Shown here: piece by piece, positions 21,480 through 33,010 of the stretch
Numbering within the stretch: the first letter of the stretch is position 1
Layout: each line of letters opens with the position of its first letter
Source of the DNA: Chrysemys picta bellii
Taxonomy: Eukaryota; Chordata; Testudines; Emydidae
Assembly: GCF_011386835.1 (NCBI RefSeq)
Contig: NC_088791.1
Location: 57,431,498-57,495,497 of the forward strand
Direction of reading: 5' to 3'
DNA: 64,000 bases
Notes under the pieces: generated by a model
The model's input: only the letters and a program-made list of their open reading frames with translations
What the model was told of the DNA's origin: nothing
Database searches by the model: none
Position numbers and translations under genes: made by a program

Positions 21480-24060
21480 CATTTAATAAAGTTTAAGGCC
21501 ATAAGGGACAATTACATCATCTAACCTCACCTCCTGTACATCACAGGCTATTAAATGTCACCTAGGTACCCTTATATTGAGGCCAACGACTTTAGTTAGA
21601 CTGAAGCTATTTCAACTCTCCCAAGGCTAAACTGTTCTGTGTCACTGGCAGAGAACAGGAGAGACCGAGATGCTACCAATAACTGAGGCCCCTGAAATGG
21701 CAGGGAACTGATTAGGAGAGATATGCCCAGAAGATCCTAGCAGTTGAGCTGTGCCCCGTGCTGCAGAGGAAGGTGAAAAATCCTCACAGTCCAATCTGAC
21801 CTGGGGAAAAATTCCTTCCTAACCCCAAAGTCCAGCAATTAGTTTGATCCTGAGCATGTGAGCAAGACCCACCAGACATGCATATAAGACATAGAATTCT
21901 CAGAGAACAGGTCCCCAAGTCCAGTGTTCAACCTCCAACTTTGGCCAATCTCTGATGCTTCAGAAGAGGGCAACTCATGCCAGACCCTATCCCCTGGAAT
22001 ATAGCTGGTCAATTTCGCATTGGAGGAAAACTTTCTTTCCTGACCCTTCAGGCAACTGGCTGAAGCACTGACACATGAGAGTTGATTGTCTGAATGCAGA
22101 GCTTCAAATGTTATGAAAATGTTGAGAGCAATTCAGGCAATCCTGTTCTCCCCATGGCTCATGAAGGGAGGGAGTGAACAGGGGGATTCATAGATTTCAA
22201 TACCAGGAGGGATTACCAAGACCATCCAGCTTCATAGGCAGTAGAATTTTTCCCAGAAGTTGGATTAAATCATATCTTCCAGAAAAATATCTGATCTCCT
22301 TTTAAAGACTCCAAGCAATGGCAAATCCACAACTTCCCCGGTAAACTGTTCCAGTATTTAATTACCCTTGCTGCTAGGAAACTGAGTTTCATTTCAAGTT
22401 GAAGATGTCCATCGTTAGCTACTGGATCTTGTTATGCCTTTCCTACCAAGAATGAAGAGCTGCCCACTATCAGATATAGTTTTCCATGTGAAGATACCTA
22501 TACACACTGATCAAGTCACCTCTAAACCTTCAATAAGATGAATAAGTTAAGCGCCTTAAGCCTCACATCATAAGACTTGTTTTCTAGCCTCTGGGTCATT
22601 TTTGTGGTTCTCCTTTGAACTTTCTACAGTATTTCTATGTCCTTCTTGCAGCATGGATGTCAAAACTAGGTACAGTATTCTAGTAGTGGTCTCACCTGGG
22701 CTGCTGAAATGGCAAGATTACTTCCCTACTTCTGTTTGATAGTCCCCTTTTTATACATCCAAGGATTACATTAACCCTTTGGTCACAGACTTGCACTGAG
22801 AGTTCATGTTTAGGCAATTATCTACAGAGACCCTTAAATCCTTCTCTGAGTTACTTTTTTTTTTCCAAAACAGTCTCCCTGCCTGTAGGTATAACATGCA
22901 TTCTTGTTCCCAGATGTATTACCTTGCATTTGGTTGTATTACATCTCATTTTGTTGGATTTGACCATTTAACCAGGCAATTTAGATCACTCTCTAACAAT
23001 AACCTGTCCTCTTCATTACTTGCTACCTCACCAAGCTTTGTGTCATCTGCAGACTTTACCAGAAAAATATATATCATTGTCTAAATCATGGGTAAAAATA
23101 TTGAATACCATTGGACCAAGAACCAATACCTCCAAGACTCTGTTGGAAATGGCCCCACTCATTGATATCTCCTTATTAACAACTATATTTTGAGATCTGT
23201 CAGTGAGACAGTGTTTAATCCAACTAGCGAGTGCCCTGTTCATTCCATATGATTAAAGTTTCTTTTAATCAAAATGCCATATGTTAAGTCAAATGCCTTG
23301 GGGAAATCCAAGTATAGTTTATCAACATAGTTGCATTTATCAACCCAACCTGTAATCTTCTTTAAAATAAAAAAAGAAAATAGATTTATTTGACAAGAAA
23401 CCAGCTGACTGGCATTAGTTATATTTTAAGACTAATTCTTTGTTGATGTAGTCCCAAATTAACCATTTCATTAATTTACCTGGGATTGACATCAAGCTAA
23501 TAGATCTATACTTCTCTGGGTCATCCTTTTTAAATAATGGATAACGTATGCAGTCCTCCAAACCTTTGGAATTTCCCCAGTTTTCCAAGATTTATTAAAA
23601 ATTAACAGCTAGTTTCTGTCAGGCTCTTGGTTGTAAGTTATCCAGGCCTTTTGATTTGAAAATGTTTAATTTTAGCAGATCCTGCCTCACATCCTCCTTT
23701 GTTGCAGATGGTAAACTTTCTAATCCACCTACAACATCATATGGGATGGATACATCCTCCTGCTTCATTCTAAATACAGAACAGAAATATCTATTCAACA
23801 TTTCTGCCTCTTCTACATCATTATTTTCAATTTTACCATCTGCATCTCACAATCAATCTATACCTGAAATAAAAGGGTTTTTTTGTTTTTGTTCCTAATA
23901 TATCTGCAAAATGCCTGCTTACTGTATTTTACCCTACTGACTATTGATATTTCATTGATTCCTTTAGCATCACTTATCAGTCGCCTATGTTTCCTAGCTT
24001 GTAACATATGCATTGCTATCTACTGTTAGCCAATATCATGCATTTCTAAACAGTTTTGCA
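21480..24060 (-). mobile_element. CR1-type LINE, minus strand, long copy
   Basis: About 2.6 kb reads as an antisense CR1/L3-group LINE. In + coordinates it runs from the 3' untranslated end at about 21480-22100 (with 'tctgacctggggaaaaattc' as a landmark) through the RT region at 22800-23600 to the N-terminal linker at about 23620-23830. Landmarks in antisense include 'aaatgccttggggaaatcca', the complement of the palm motif A region. Stops are frequent. It is the longest LINE copy in the window. Confidence 0.72.
23043..23801 (-). pseudogene. CR1-type reverse transcriptase remnants
   Basis: Minus-strand frame 23801-23619 reads LNRYFCSVF, then EDVRQDLLKLNIFKSKGLDN, which corresponds to the 'eevrexLxkLdxxKSxGPDgxxpr' linker before the fingers of CR1-group RTs. 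Frame 23243-23043 reads ASWIKHCLTDRSQNIVVN followed by VLGPMVFNIFTHDLD, which corresponds to the thumb-side 'WlxxRxQxVvvn' and motif B 'GSVLGPxLFniFinDL' blocks. Palm motif A lies between them with frameshifts. No functional protein is expected. Confidence 0.78.
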
Positions 24061-24590
24061 CTTATGGTAATATTGTATAAACATGAACTACATTCCCAGC
24101 ATCCTTAGTACTTATGCTAAAAGAAATTGCATTAGCAGGTGAATTGTATATGAACTCTGTTCTCGGGTATGTGTCGGAACTGTCAGGGATAAGATGTATG
24201 TTTTGGTAAGGCTTGCCAAATTGCACCTTGTGCTGGTACAGAGTGATAAGGATGGTTGGTATGATGTCTTTGTGACTTGAAAAATATGTTCAAAACAAAG
24301 ATAAGAACCTGGTAAGAACACTGCATGTTGCATATATGTATTCTGGCTATATATGGATAGATAGATAGCCAGAAGCCCATGATTTTGGAAGCAGTTTGAA
24401 TGCTGCAAGTCTCTGCTTCTCAAATTGAATTGGTAAAGTATTAATCCTTCCCTTTCTGTGTTGTGATGTTTTGTCTGTTGATTGAGCCATGGTTATTTGA
24501 TGTCTCATCAATAATTTAAATTAAATTCTAACACTACTTCCCCTTCCCCCCCCCCCCCCCCATCTTCATATATTGACTTTATTTTGCAGC
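24061..24590. other. Unassigned sequence with a C16 run
   Basis: No gene is seen. A tetranucleotide-like 'gatagatagatag' lies near 24356-24370. A C16 run lies at 24546-24561, just before the GC-rich repeat. Confidence 0.45.
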
Positions 24591-24986
24591 TGGGAGCCCC
24601 GGGTTGATTTAAAGGCCCTGGGGCGCCCAGCCACAGCCAGTGCCCCAGGGCCTTTAAATCTTGAGAGGCCCCGCCTCTTCTGGTTGAGGCTATGCCTCTT
24701 CCGGATGAGGCCACACACACCCCCAGGACTCCGGCAGTACCGATAAGTCCTGTAAGTTACTTTCACCCCTGGCTCCAGGCCAATGGGAGCTGCTGGAAGC
24801 GGCGCGGGCTGAGGGACCTACTAGCCGCCACTTCCAGCAGCTCCCATTGGCCTGCAGCGGTGAACCACGGCCAGTGGGAGCCGCGATTGGCCGGACCAGC
24901 GGACGGGGCAGGTAAACAAACCGGCCTGGCCCGCCAGGTGCTTTCCCTACACAAGCGGCGACCCCAGTTTGAGAAACACTGTTTTA
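24591..24986. mobile_element. GC-rich hAT-like MITE remnant or composite
   Basis: This GC-rich island ends in 'ccccagtttgagaaacactg', the reverse of a CAGTGTTTCTCAAAC hAT-like terminus. The left end, 'gcagctgggagccccgg', is not its complement, so the element is truncated or composite. Internal inverted blocks occur: 'ggccaatgggagctgctgga' and its complement at 24831-24852, and 'taaaggccctgggg' with 'ccccagggccttta' at 24611-24657. The GC content contrasts sharply with the flanks. Confidence 0.55.
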
Positions 24987-25438
24987 TATAGTCCAAAGCA
25001 GAAAGAAAAAGTGATCATGTAACAAGGAAGATGTCATTTATCACTAATGAGCCTGTGAATTTTTTGGTGCTATGTATTTTTTTTTTTTTTTTACTAACAC
25101 ACTCCTTGAAACTGTGCAATTGGTGTAAACTAGAAAATATTAGCCATAACTTTGTGCCTTGTAATTTTATGAAAGATAATCTTTCTGCAATCTCCTTCAT
25201 AAAGTTTAACTATCAATTACAGAGCACTGTAGTCTACTATAATCATTGATGTACACATTGTACAGCTCATATAACCTCAGTTATTGCTGTGCTAGCTACT
25301 GATGGGAATTTAGCTAAATTAAATGTCTTTGTTTTCTGTTACCAGATACACTTGTTGATATTAGAGCAAAATGGCAAAACCCAAATATACCAACAATGGC
25401 AAAAGTTTTTCCAATATCTAGGCAAAAGTTTTTCCAAC
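24987..25438. other. Unassigned sequence with T16 run
   Basis: No gene is recognised. A T16 run lies at 25077-25092. A short imperfect duplication, 'ggcaaaagtttttccaa', occurs at about 25398-25414 and 25421-25437. Confidence 0.5.
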
Positions 25439-25450
25439 AGTGTAATATCA

Positions 25451-25690
25451 GAGTGGTAGCTGTGTTAGTCTGTATCAGCAAAAACAACGAGAAGTCCTTG
25501 TGGCACCTTAGAGACTAACAAATTTATTTGGGCATAAGCTTTCGTGGGCTAAAACCCGCTTAGTCATATATATACTGCTTACTGTATTTTTCACTCCATG
25601 CATCTGATTAAGTGGGTTTTAGTCCATGAAAGCTTATGCCCAAATAAATTTGTTAGTCTCTAAGGTGCCACAAGGACTCCTCGTTATTTT
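25451..25690 (-). mobile_element. Penelope-terminus foldback F5
   Basis: This 240-base foldback is flanked by an exact 12-base duplication, AGTGTAATATCA, at 25439-25450 and 25691-25702. The left arm is longer (from 'gagtggtagctgtgttag'), so the sense strand is minus. A spacer of about 45 bases, including 'catatatatactgcttac', separates the arms, so it includes more of the 3' untranslated region than the other foldbacks. The hammerhead-like core in the right arm is damaged, CTGATTA at 25604-25610. Confidence 0.85.
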
Positions 25691-25789
25691 AGTGTAATAT
25701 CATACTCTTACAATAAACACATGCAACTACCCTTTTTCCTGTAAAGGAATTATAGCGTCATTGCCTGGCTAATTTCTTACTCTAATTAT

Positions 25790-26105
25790 TAGTAGAATTA
25801 TAGTAGTACTCAGGGGTACAACCAAGGAGAGGCCCTCATTGTGTTAGGTGCTGTAAATATGCACAGTAAGAGACCATCCCTGATCCAAGAACATTTGTGC
25901 TCTAAATAGACGAAACAATGAAGGGAGAAAACAAGAGAGGATTATAATTTCCATTTTACAGATGAGGACCGAGAAACAGGGAGAGTAATTGACTTACCCA
26001 AGGTCATGCAGGGAGTCTGGCAGAGCAAGGAATTGCACACAGCCTCTTTTATGTTCCAATCCAGAGCATTAAGCACAAGACCATCCTCATCCTCTTTAAA
26101 AAACA
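25790..26105 (-). repeat. L2/MIR-type 3' tail, antisense
   Basis: The first part, 'attgtgttaggtgctgta' and 'agagaccatccctgatcc', resembles the antisense 3' end also seen at 61830-61940 for the L2-type LINE. The second part, 'cattttacagatgagga', 'gacttacccaaggtcatgc' and 'ggcagagcaaggaattgc', is the antisense core shared by MIR and L2. It has no coding function. Confidence 0.65.
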
Positions 26106-26950
26106 TCTTCTGCAAGAGAACGTTATAATAAAATGAAATCATTTTAGTATATTTTATTCTATTGAATAAAGAATATATTGGGGTTCCTTAATTTACTGCT
26201 GAATACTGTGGGGCAGCATGGGGCTCCAGTCGTCACTGTGGCAACCTGGATTCAACGATCTCTGCCCTTTGTATCATCACTGGTGCAACCCGGACAACTC
26301 CAGTTTCCAACCTTCTGATCCCAGCTGGCATTGCTCCCCTGGCAATTAAACATGAAAGCAGGGCCCTGGTTGTAGCCAACTATAAAGACAGCTTATTTCA
26401 TAATTTCATCTCAAACCCATTTCAGCAAAACCAGTTAAGGTCAAGAGCCCCTTTTTCTGGCATAGTCGAGTCTCTCAGTCAGTACATCAGACACAACCTT
26501 TCTAAGAAACAGCAGCAACAGCTGGTGCAGGACTATGTTTTGAATCAATAGCACAGTTCTTGGCAGGTAACGGGATGCAGATCTGCATTCCCTAGTCTAT
26601 CCAAATCAGCTCTCACATGCACCTTAGAACCATCATGTGAACCAAGATATCCTTCTTTGTTGAAACAGGATACACTGTGGTCATAGGTATTTAACTTACA
26701 TGTGTACCATTGAGGCTTCTTGAGCAACCTGTCCTGCCCCTGTGAAGCTCAAGAACAAGCAGCATGCCATCTGGTTATGGACTGCCCTCTTTATCATCTT
26801 GATGGTGGATAGATGTGCTTGATGTCTCTGGATGATGCTGCCATGATAGCGCAGCTACATGCCTGACCCAACAGCTCATTGTTTGTGACATCAGAATCCA
26901 TAACCCAGAAGATTTACTTTAGTTATTATATAGTTACTGTGTTTGTTGTA
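26106..26950. other. Unassigned sequence
   Basis: No gene is seen. The block at 26210-26550 has a moderate GC content and no family I recognise. Confidence 0.4.
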
Positions 26951-26954
26951 TCTG

Positions 26955-28048
26955 AAACCTACTGTGATGCTGGCACTCCAAGTGCCAGCACACACCAGGG
27001 TTCCCATGTCTCAATTGAACACTGACAAATACGAAGCTGGCATCTGTCTGGCTCACCTGAGTGTCAGTATTGCTAAAATAGGTATTAGAATTATAAAAGA
27101 ATGTGTTTAGACTTTATTGAATGCTTGTGAGTTGCTGCATGCATTAATGTCACTTATAACATCTGTATCCCATATAGCAAGGTAATATTTGAGGGGTTGT
27201 ATTGTGAAACTGTGTGACATGTAAATCACCAGACAGGATAAAGACATTAGTGTGAAGGGTTGATCTTCACAAAAATTGTTACACCCTTCCCAAAAGGTTA
27301 TCCATTGATAGCAGACAGACTATTGTGGGACATTACAACTGGAATTTCCCAACATACCATCAACAAAAGGACAAAAGATTTTTTTTGTTCTGCCCTCCTC
27401 CCCACAAACGTGAGTCACACAAGTGGATTCCTCCCATCATCTGAGTTTGCAGCTCAGAGCACATAGCAGAAGGGAAATAAAAACCATAACAAGAAGGAAT
27501 TGATTATTTCTATGCTGCTTGGGCTCCGGGGGGCAAGGTTTTCTAGGCATAAGCAAGAGATCCATAGCAGCTTAGCCCGGGTTAGCCCTAAAGGACATAT
27601 AGCATTTGCTGATTACAGAAGCTTCTATTGCCTTCAGAAACTTAAGATTGTAGCTCATTTGTGTACTTATGTTTACCTGCTTTAACCTTATAAATAACTC
27701 TCTGGTTTCCTTTTCCTATTTAATAAATCTTTATAACATTTATTATAGGATTGGCTACAAGCATTGTCTTTGATGTGAGATCTAAGGTGCAAATGACCTG
27801 GGGTAAGTGACTTATACTTTGGGACTGGGAGTAACTGAATATTGCTGTGATTCTTGGTGTAAGGGAACATCTATAACAAAGGTATGCTCAGCTGCATGGT
27901 GAGATAGATCTGAGTACCCAACGGGACTGTCTGTGACACCATTTTAAGGCTGTTATAGTGCCCAAGGAGTCTACACTTAATAACTGATTGGTGAAAGCTA
28001 AATGTAGAATTCACAACCAATTTGGGGTTTGTGCCCTGGTTCCTAACA
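26955..28048 (+). mobile_element. Solo LTR (family 3)
   Basis: A segment of about 1.09 kb ends in 'ggttcctaaca' at 28048. A likely start is TGTGATGCTGGC at 26963. A polyadenylation signal AATAAA lies near 27721 in 'tttaataaatc', with an AT-rich 'cttataaataact' about 35 bases before it, giving plus orientation. The pentamer ATCTG occurs at 26950-26954 and 28049-28053 and may be the target duplication, which would place the start at 26955; the exact 5' end is therefore uncertain. No internal genes remain. Confidence 0.62.
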
Positions 28049-28272
28049 ATCTGCCCTGAGGCTGTTATTCACGCTCTTGAGTCACTACAGGCAGTAGATA
28101 TAATTAAAATAAAGATTAACCTTTCCAAATATTCTTCCAGGTGCATTTGAATAGATACAACGTAAGTCCGGCTCCTGGAGCCTTCAGATCTAGAATTCAC
28201 AGCCAAATTGTGGAGGAATCATTCTGACCCATAGTCAAGGGGTATAATACACACATTTGAGCTAATAGCTCC

Positions 28273-28939
28273 TGTGACAAAGTTCCTCCTCTATCTTGGT
28301 GGGTCCTGCACTTATTGGCGGATTTTCTTGCCTCAGAGATTCACCATGTGGGTTGGGGAACAGCCCAGACACCTTCTCCTCTGGAAGAACCCACAGTCCA
28401 GGTCAATTGGGAGGTTTGGGGGGAACCCAGGCCCGCCCTCTACTCCGGGTTTCAGCCCAGGGCCCTGTGGATTGCAGCTGTCTATAGTGCCTCCTGTAAC
28501 AGCTGCATGACAGCTACAACTCCCTGGGCTACTTCCCCATGGCCTCCTCCAAACACCTTCCTTCTTCTCACCACAGGACCTTCCTCTTGGTGTCTGATAA
28601 CGCTTGTGCTCCTCAGTCCTCCAGCAGAGCAGAGCACACTCTCAGCTCCTTGCACCTCTTGCTCCCAGCTCCTCACACTCACACCACAAACTGAAGTGAG
28701 TTCCTTTTTAAAACCCAGGTCCCCTGATTAGCCTGCCTTAATTGATTCTAGAAGCTTCTTCTTAATTGGCTCCAGGTGTCCTAATTAGCCTGCCTGCTTT
28801 AACTGGTTCTAGCAGGTTCCTGATTACTCTAGTGCAGCCCCTGCTCTGGTCACTCAGGAAACAGAAAACTACTCATCCAGTGACCAGTATATTTGCCCTC
28901 TACCAGACTCCTGTACCCCACTGGTCTGGGTCTGTCACA
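28273..28939 (-). mobile_element. Solo LTR (family 4), 4-base duplication
   Basis: This 667-base segment starts TGTGACAAAG and ends GTCTGTCACA, flanked by the exact 4-base repeat CTCC at 28269-28272 and 28940-28943. On the minus strand a TTTTAAAAAGG box lies near 28705-28715, so it reads minus. Four-base duplications are usual for gammaretrovirus-like endogenous elements. Only the LTR remains. Open frames within 28274-28731 are chance frames of the LTR. Confidence 0.82.
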
Positions 28940-29152
28940 CTCCCCATTTACTATTCATCCTTCTCTGCTGGGATTCCTGATGCTCCTCACAGAATTAATC
29001 TCAGCTGGCAACTATGTGGACACTTCTGGGCTAGTAAGAATATGAGTGGGGGAAAAAACAGCATTATATCTGCAGTTATTTTGCATCTGTTTTGGGGGGA
29101 GAGGAACACTGGCAAAGAGGCCCAGATTTTGATCTAGTCTGGTCTAAAATCT

Positions 29153-29260
29153 TCATTCAGCAAAGTACTTAAGCACAGTACGTCCAACTCTATTAAGCAG
29201 ATAACCTAAGTGTGTGATTATAATTAAGCACATGTTTAAGTGCTTTGCTGAATCAGGGCC
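29153..29260. repeat. Palindromic repeat
   Basis: The ends are inverted: 'attcagcaaagtacttaagc' on the left, and 'ttaagtgctttgctgaat' on the right. A relative is at 44529-44650. It is a palindromic MITE-like interspersed repeat without coding capacity. Confidence 0.65.
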
Positions 29261-30319
29261 TAAATTACTCAATCATTAATATGATATTTGAGAATATACT
29301 TGACTCCAAAATTCCTCATGTTTACCCTGGGCAATTTGCAAGGGGTAAATCTGTTTAAAAAACTGATTTTCTGCTTAAAAGATTAAGTAACACATTTATA
29401 TTTACTTCTGCCATGATTACCAATAACAATAGTTAAAACAGTCATCCAAAGTTTTTTCTACTAGGATTTTAAAGTTGTCGCTATAAAATCTACTAGAAAC
29501 AGCCTCTTCATAGTGTTGTTTCCTATGTATGCTTTGAAAGTTTGTATCTAAAAAGTATATTTTAAAAAAAAGTTGTGATCCTTCCCTTACAATTATCTAC
29601 AGGATTATAGTGCCATCTTGTGGGAGAAAATCCTTTTAAAATTGTAAATAAATGCTGAACACGATTCGTGAAAAGATGAAATAAAAACAAGACTTAAAAA
29701 ACCTAAATAAATTGTATGATGCAAACCTCCAAGATGTTCCAGCTCCAAAATCCAAAAATATTCATGTATTATTAGTGCAGCTCCAGAAGCTGGGCAAAAG
29801 ATTAGAAGTTGTTGAGTAATTTATTTTAAAGAATCACAAAATTCATTTAAGTGTTCAGTGAGTTATCTGATTAGCTCTAGTCTTAACCCTTAGTCCACCT
29901 CCCACTGCACTAGCCTTCCAAATGTTAAGAATCTCCTAGTACAGTACCTTCCAAACCAGAGTTATGGTTTATAAGTGCAGAGACAAAACATGTACAGCAA
30001 CTATTTCAAACAGATATTTGTGATAATCTGAAAACATTTAATAGCCTTCACACTTAATATGTATTTCACTAACATCTAACTGAAAAAATATTGTACCAGC
30101 AGGCTCAAAAGCAGTGAAAATTTTTTATCCTGTATTTTAATTCGTACTTCTTTTGTAATTACTTGTATTTGTATTTCAAATGAGGATAGAATTTGCTATC
30201 AGTGTTGCTGGTGAATTAACCATAACAGAAAGGGAAATAATTGCAACATTACACTTGTCCATGTAAAGTTCAAGGGAAAAGTGCTTGCCCAAAGGTGATA
30301 TGATGTTTTTCTATGTTAG
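29261..30319. other. AT-rich unassigned sequence
   Basis: The stretch is AT-rich with no open frame of note and no recognised repeat. Confidence 0.5.
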
Positions 30320-30407
30320 CATTTTTCTGTGTGAGTTCATTCAAGGGACTAGCGTGGGTGAAAGCAGACAATCACTGTGCTCTTGAATGAACTCACACAG
30401 AAAAATG
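30320..30407. repeat. Perfect 26-base inverted repeat
   Basis: The left arm at 30320-30345 and the right arm at 30382-30407 are exact reverse complements with a 36-base loop. The right arm leads directly into the Penelope-type sequence that follows, so this looks like an inverted duplication made at the 5' end of that insertion. The perfect match contrasts with the decay of the coding remnant next to it. Confidence 0.88.
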
Positions 30408-30879
30408 ATGAAAGACAAAAATACCCTATTACCCATGGGCGAAACTTTTCACAAAGCGATCACTTCATATCTGACCTATCAGTCATCATCCTCAAAGGAA
30501 ACCTGCACAACACCTCTAAAGATGAGCCTGGGATCTTAAATTCACAACTCTGCTGGACACTAAAAATCACAGACCAAACAGAGAGAGTGGTTTTATGGCT
30601 CATTAAAACAATTAACCTTCTAACCTTCCTTTCTCCTGCAGAGCTGTTAATTTCCCCACTTCATTTTAAATGGTCTCATGCAACACGTGTTAACCCCATA
30701 TGTTTAATAATCTGTCCCACCGTGACACTCTGGTCACCTTTTCCAGACGCAAAGAAGAGCTCTGTGAAGCTTGAAAGCTTGTCTCTTCCATCAACAGAAG
30801 TTGGTCCAGTAAAAGATATTATCTCACCCACCTTGTCTCTCTCAAAAACAACAAGGAGTCTGGTGGCACCTTAAAGACT

Positions 30880-31169
30880 CAGGCTAGGTCTACACTACCC
30901 GCCTGAATCGGCGGGTAGAAATCGATCTCTTGGGGATCGAATTATCGCGTCTCGTCGGGATGCAACAATCGATCCCCGAATCGACACTCTTACTCCACCA
31001 GCGGAGGTGGGAGTAAGCGCCGTCGACGGGGAGCCACAGAGGTCGATTTTGCCGCCGTCCTCACAGCGGGGTAAGTCGGCTCCGATAGGTCGAATTCAGC
31101 TACGCTATTCACGTAGCTGAATTTGCGTATCTTAAATCGACCCCCCCACCCCCGTAGTGAAGACCTGCC
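30880..31169. mobile_element. MITE nested in the Penelope terminus
   Basis: This segment of about 290 bases interrupts 'ttaaagact|aacagattta', a join seen intact in foldback F4. Its ends are imperfect inverted repeats: CAGGCTAGGTCTACACTAC on the left, and GTAGTGAAGACCTGCC on the right. The most that can be said for a target duplication is the dinucleotide CT. Internal CpG-rich inverted blocks such as 'ggggatcga' and 'tcgatcccc' are conspicuous. Confidence 0.78.
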
Positions 31170-31326
31170 CTAACAGATTTATTTGAGCATAGGCTTTCGT
31201 GGGTAAAAACCTCACTTCTTCAGATGCATAGAGTGAAAGTTACAGATGCAGGCATTATATACGGACACATGGAGAGCAGGGAGTTACTTCGCAAGTGGAG
31301 AACCAGAGTTGACAGGCCCAATTCAA

Positions 31327-31755
31327 TCAGGGTGGATGTAGTCCACTCCCAATAATAGATGAGAAGGTGTCAATTCCAGGAGAGGAAAAGCTGCTTCTGT
31401 AATGAGCCAGCCACTCCCAGTCCCTATTCAAGACCAGATTAATGGTGTTGAATTTGCAAATGAATTTTAGTTCTGCTGTTTCTCTTTGAAGTCTGTTTCT
31501 GAAGTTTTTTTGTTCAATGATAGTGACTTTTAAATCTGTAATAGAATGACCAGGGAGATTGAAGTGTTTACTTACCGGCTTATGTATGTTACCATTCCTG
31601 ATGTCCGATTTATGTCCATTTATTCTTTTGTGGAGGGACTGTCCGGTTTGGCCAATGTACATGGCAGAGGGGCATTGCTGGCACATGATGGCATATATAA
31701 CATTAGTGGATGTGCAGGTGAATGAGCCCTTGATGGTGGGAGGTGCTGTAGTCAT
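31327..31755 (-). pseudogene. GIY-YIG endonuclease of Penelope element A
   Basis: This 142-codon minus frame contains NVIYAIMCQQC, MYIGQTGQSL and KRINGHKSDI, the GIY-YIG nuclease core as found C-terminal to the reverse transcriptase in Penelope-like elements; the family uses it to nick target DNA. After the core come DLKVTIIEQKNF and RETAELKFI. The frame is open, but it is cut off from its reverse transcriptase by the inversion, so it cannot make the native fusion protein. The first ATG is not a natural start. Confidence 0.85.
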
Positions 31756-33010
31756 AATGAACAGGTCGGATTATGAACAGGAGGCTGCCAAGCAACTCTC
31801 CAAGACCACATTCTACAGGCCACTATCCTCTGATCCCACTAAGGAATACCAAAAGAAACTACACCATCTGCTCAAGAAATTCCCAGCTACAGTACGGGAA
31901 CAAATCTACATGGACACACCCCCAGAACCCCGACCAGGGGTATTCTATCTGCTACCCAAGATCCATAAACCCGGAAACCCTGGACGCCCCATCATCTCAG
32001 GCATTGGCACTCTTACAGCAGGATTATCTGGCTATTGGGACTCTCTCCTCAGACCCTACACTACCAGCACTCCCAGCTATCTTCGAGACACCACTGACTT
32101 CCTGAGGAAACTACAATGAATTGGTGTTCTTCCTGAAAACACCATCCTGGCCACCATGGATGTAGAAGAACTTTACACCAATATTCCACATGAGGATGGA
32201 CTACAAGCTGTCAGGAACAGTATCCCTGATGAGGCCACAGCAAGCCTGGTGGCTGAGCTTTGTGACTTTGTCCTCAACTACAACCACTTCAGATTTGGGG
32301 ACAACTTATACCTTCAAGTCAGTGGCACTGCTATGGGTACCCGCATGGCTCCACAGTATGCCAACATTTTTATGGCTGACTTAGAACAACGCTTCTTCAG
32401 CTCTTGTCCCCTAGTGCCCCTCCTCTACTTGCGCTACATTAATGACATCTTCATCATATGGACCCACGGAAAGGAGGCCCTTGAAGAATTCCACCTGGAC
32501 TTCAACAATTTCCACCCCACCATCAACCTCAGCCTGGACCAGTCCACACAAGAGATCCACTTCCTGGACACTACAGTGCAAATAAGTGATGGTCACATAA
32601 ATACCACCCTATACCGGAAACCTACTGACTGCTATACGTACCTACATGCCTCCAGCTTCCATCCAAGACACATCACATGATCCAATGTCTACAGCCAAGC
32701 CCTAAGATACAACCGAATTTGCTCCAACCCCTCAGACAGAGACAAACACCTACAAGATCTTTATCAAGCATTCATAAAACTACAATACCCACCTGGGGAA
32801 GTGAGGAAACAGATTGACAGAGCAAGACGGGTACCCAGAAATCACCTACTACAGGACATGCCCAACAAGGACAATAACAGACCACCACTGGCCATCACAT
32901 ACAGCCCCCAGCTAAAACCTCTCCAGCGCATTATCCACTATCTACAACCTATCCTGGAAAATGATCCCTAACTCTCACAGACCTTGGGAGGCAGGCCAAT
33001 CCTCACTTAC
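31753..33010 (+). pseudogene. Penelope-type reverse transcriptase, inverted part
   Basis: The plus strand encodes most of a Penelope RT: FYLLPKIHKPGNPGRPIISG (fingers), ATMDVEELYTNIPHEDGL (palm motif A, with the Asp kept), GTAMGTRMAPQYANIFM (motif B), then RYINDIFIIW (motif C) at about 32431-32460. Motif C normally carries two Asp after Tyr-x; here the first is Asn (aat at 32440-32442), which would abolish catalysis. In-frame stops lie at 32117-32119 and 32678-32680. The frame runs head-to-head with the endonuclease at 31755. PLE polymerases are related to telomerase. Confidence 0.87.

Noticed and set aside
28315..28731. A 138-codon open frame, rich in Pro and Ser
   Set aside because: It lies wholly inside a solo LTR bounded by a CTCC duplication and is antisense to that LTR.
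30377..30874. A 165-codon open frame that could be a gene
   Set aside because: It overlaps the untranslated end of an old Penelope element and runs through the younger insertion's target duplication; only a short part matches an endonuclease remnant.
31559..31780. A single gene spanning 31559-32119 on the plus strand
   Set aside because: Its first third is the antisense of the GIY-YIG domain; the real coding joins at 31753 are produced by the inversion.
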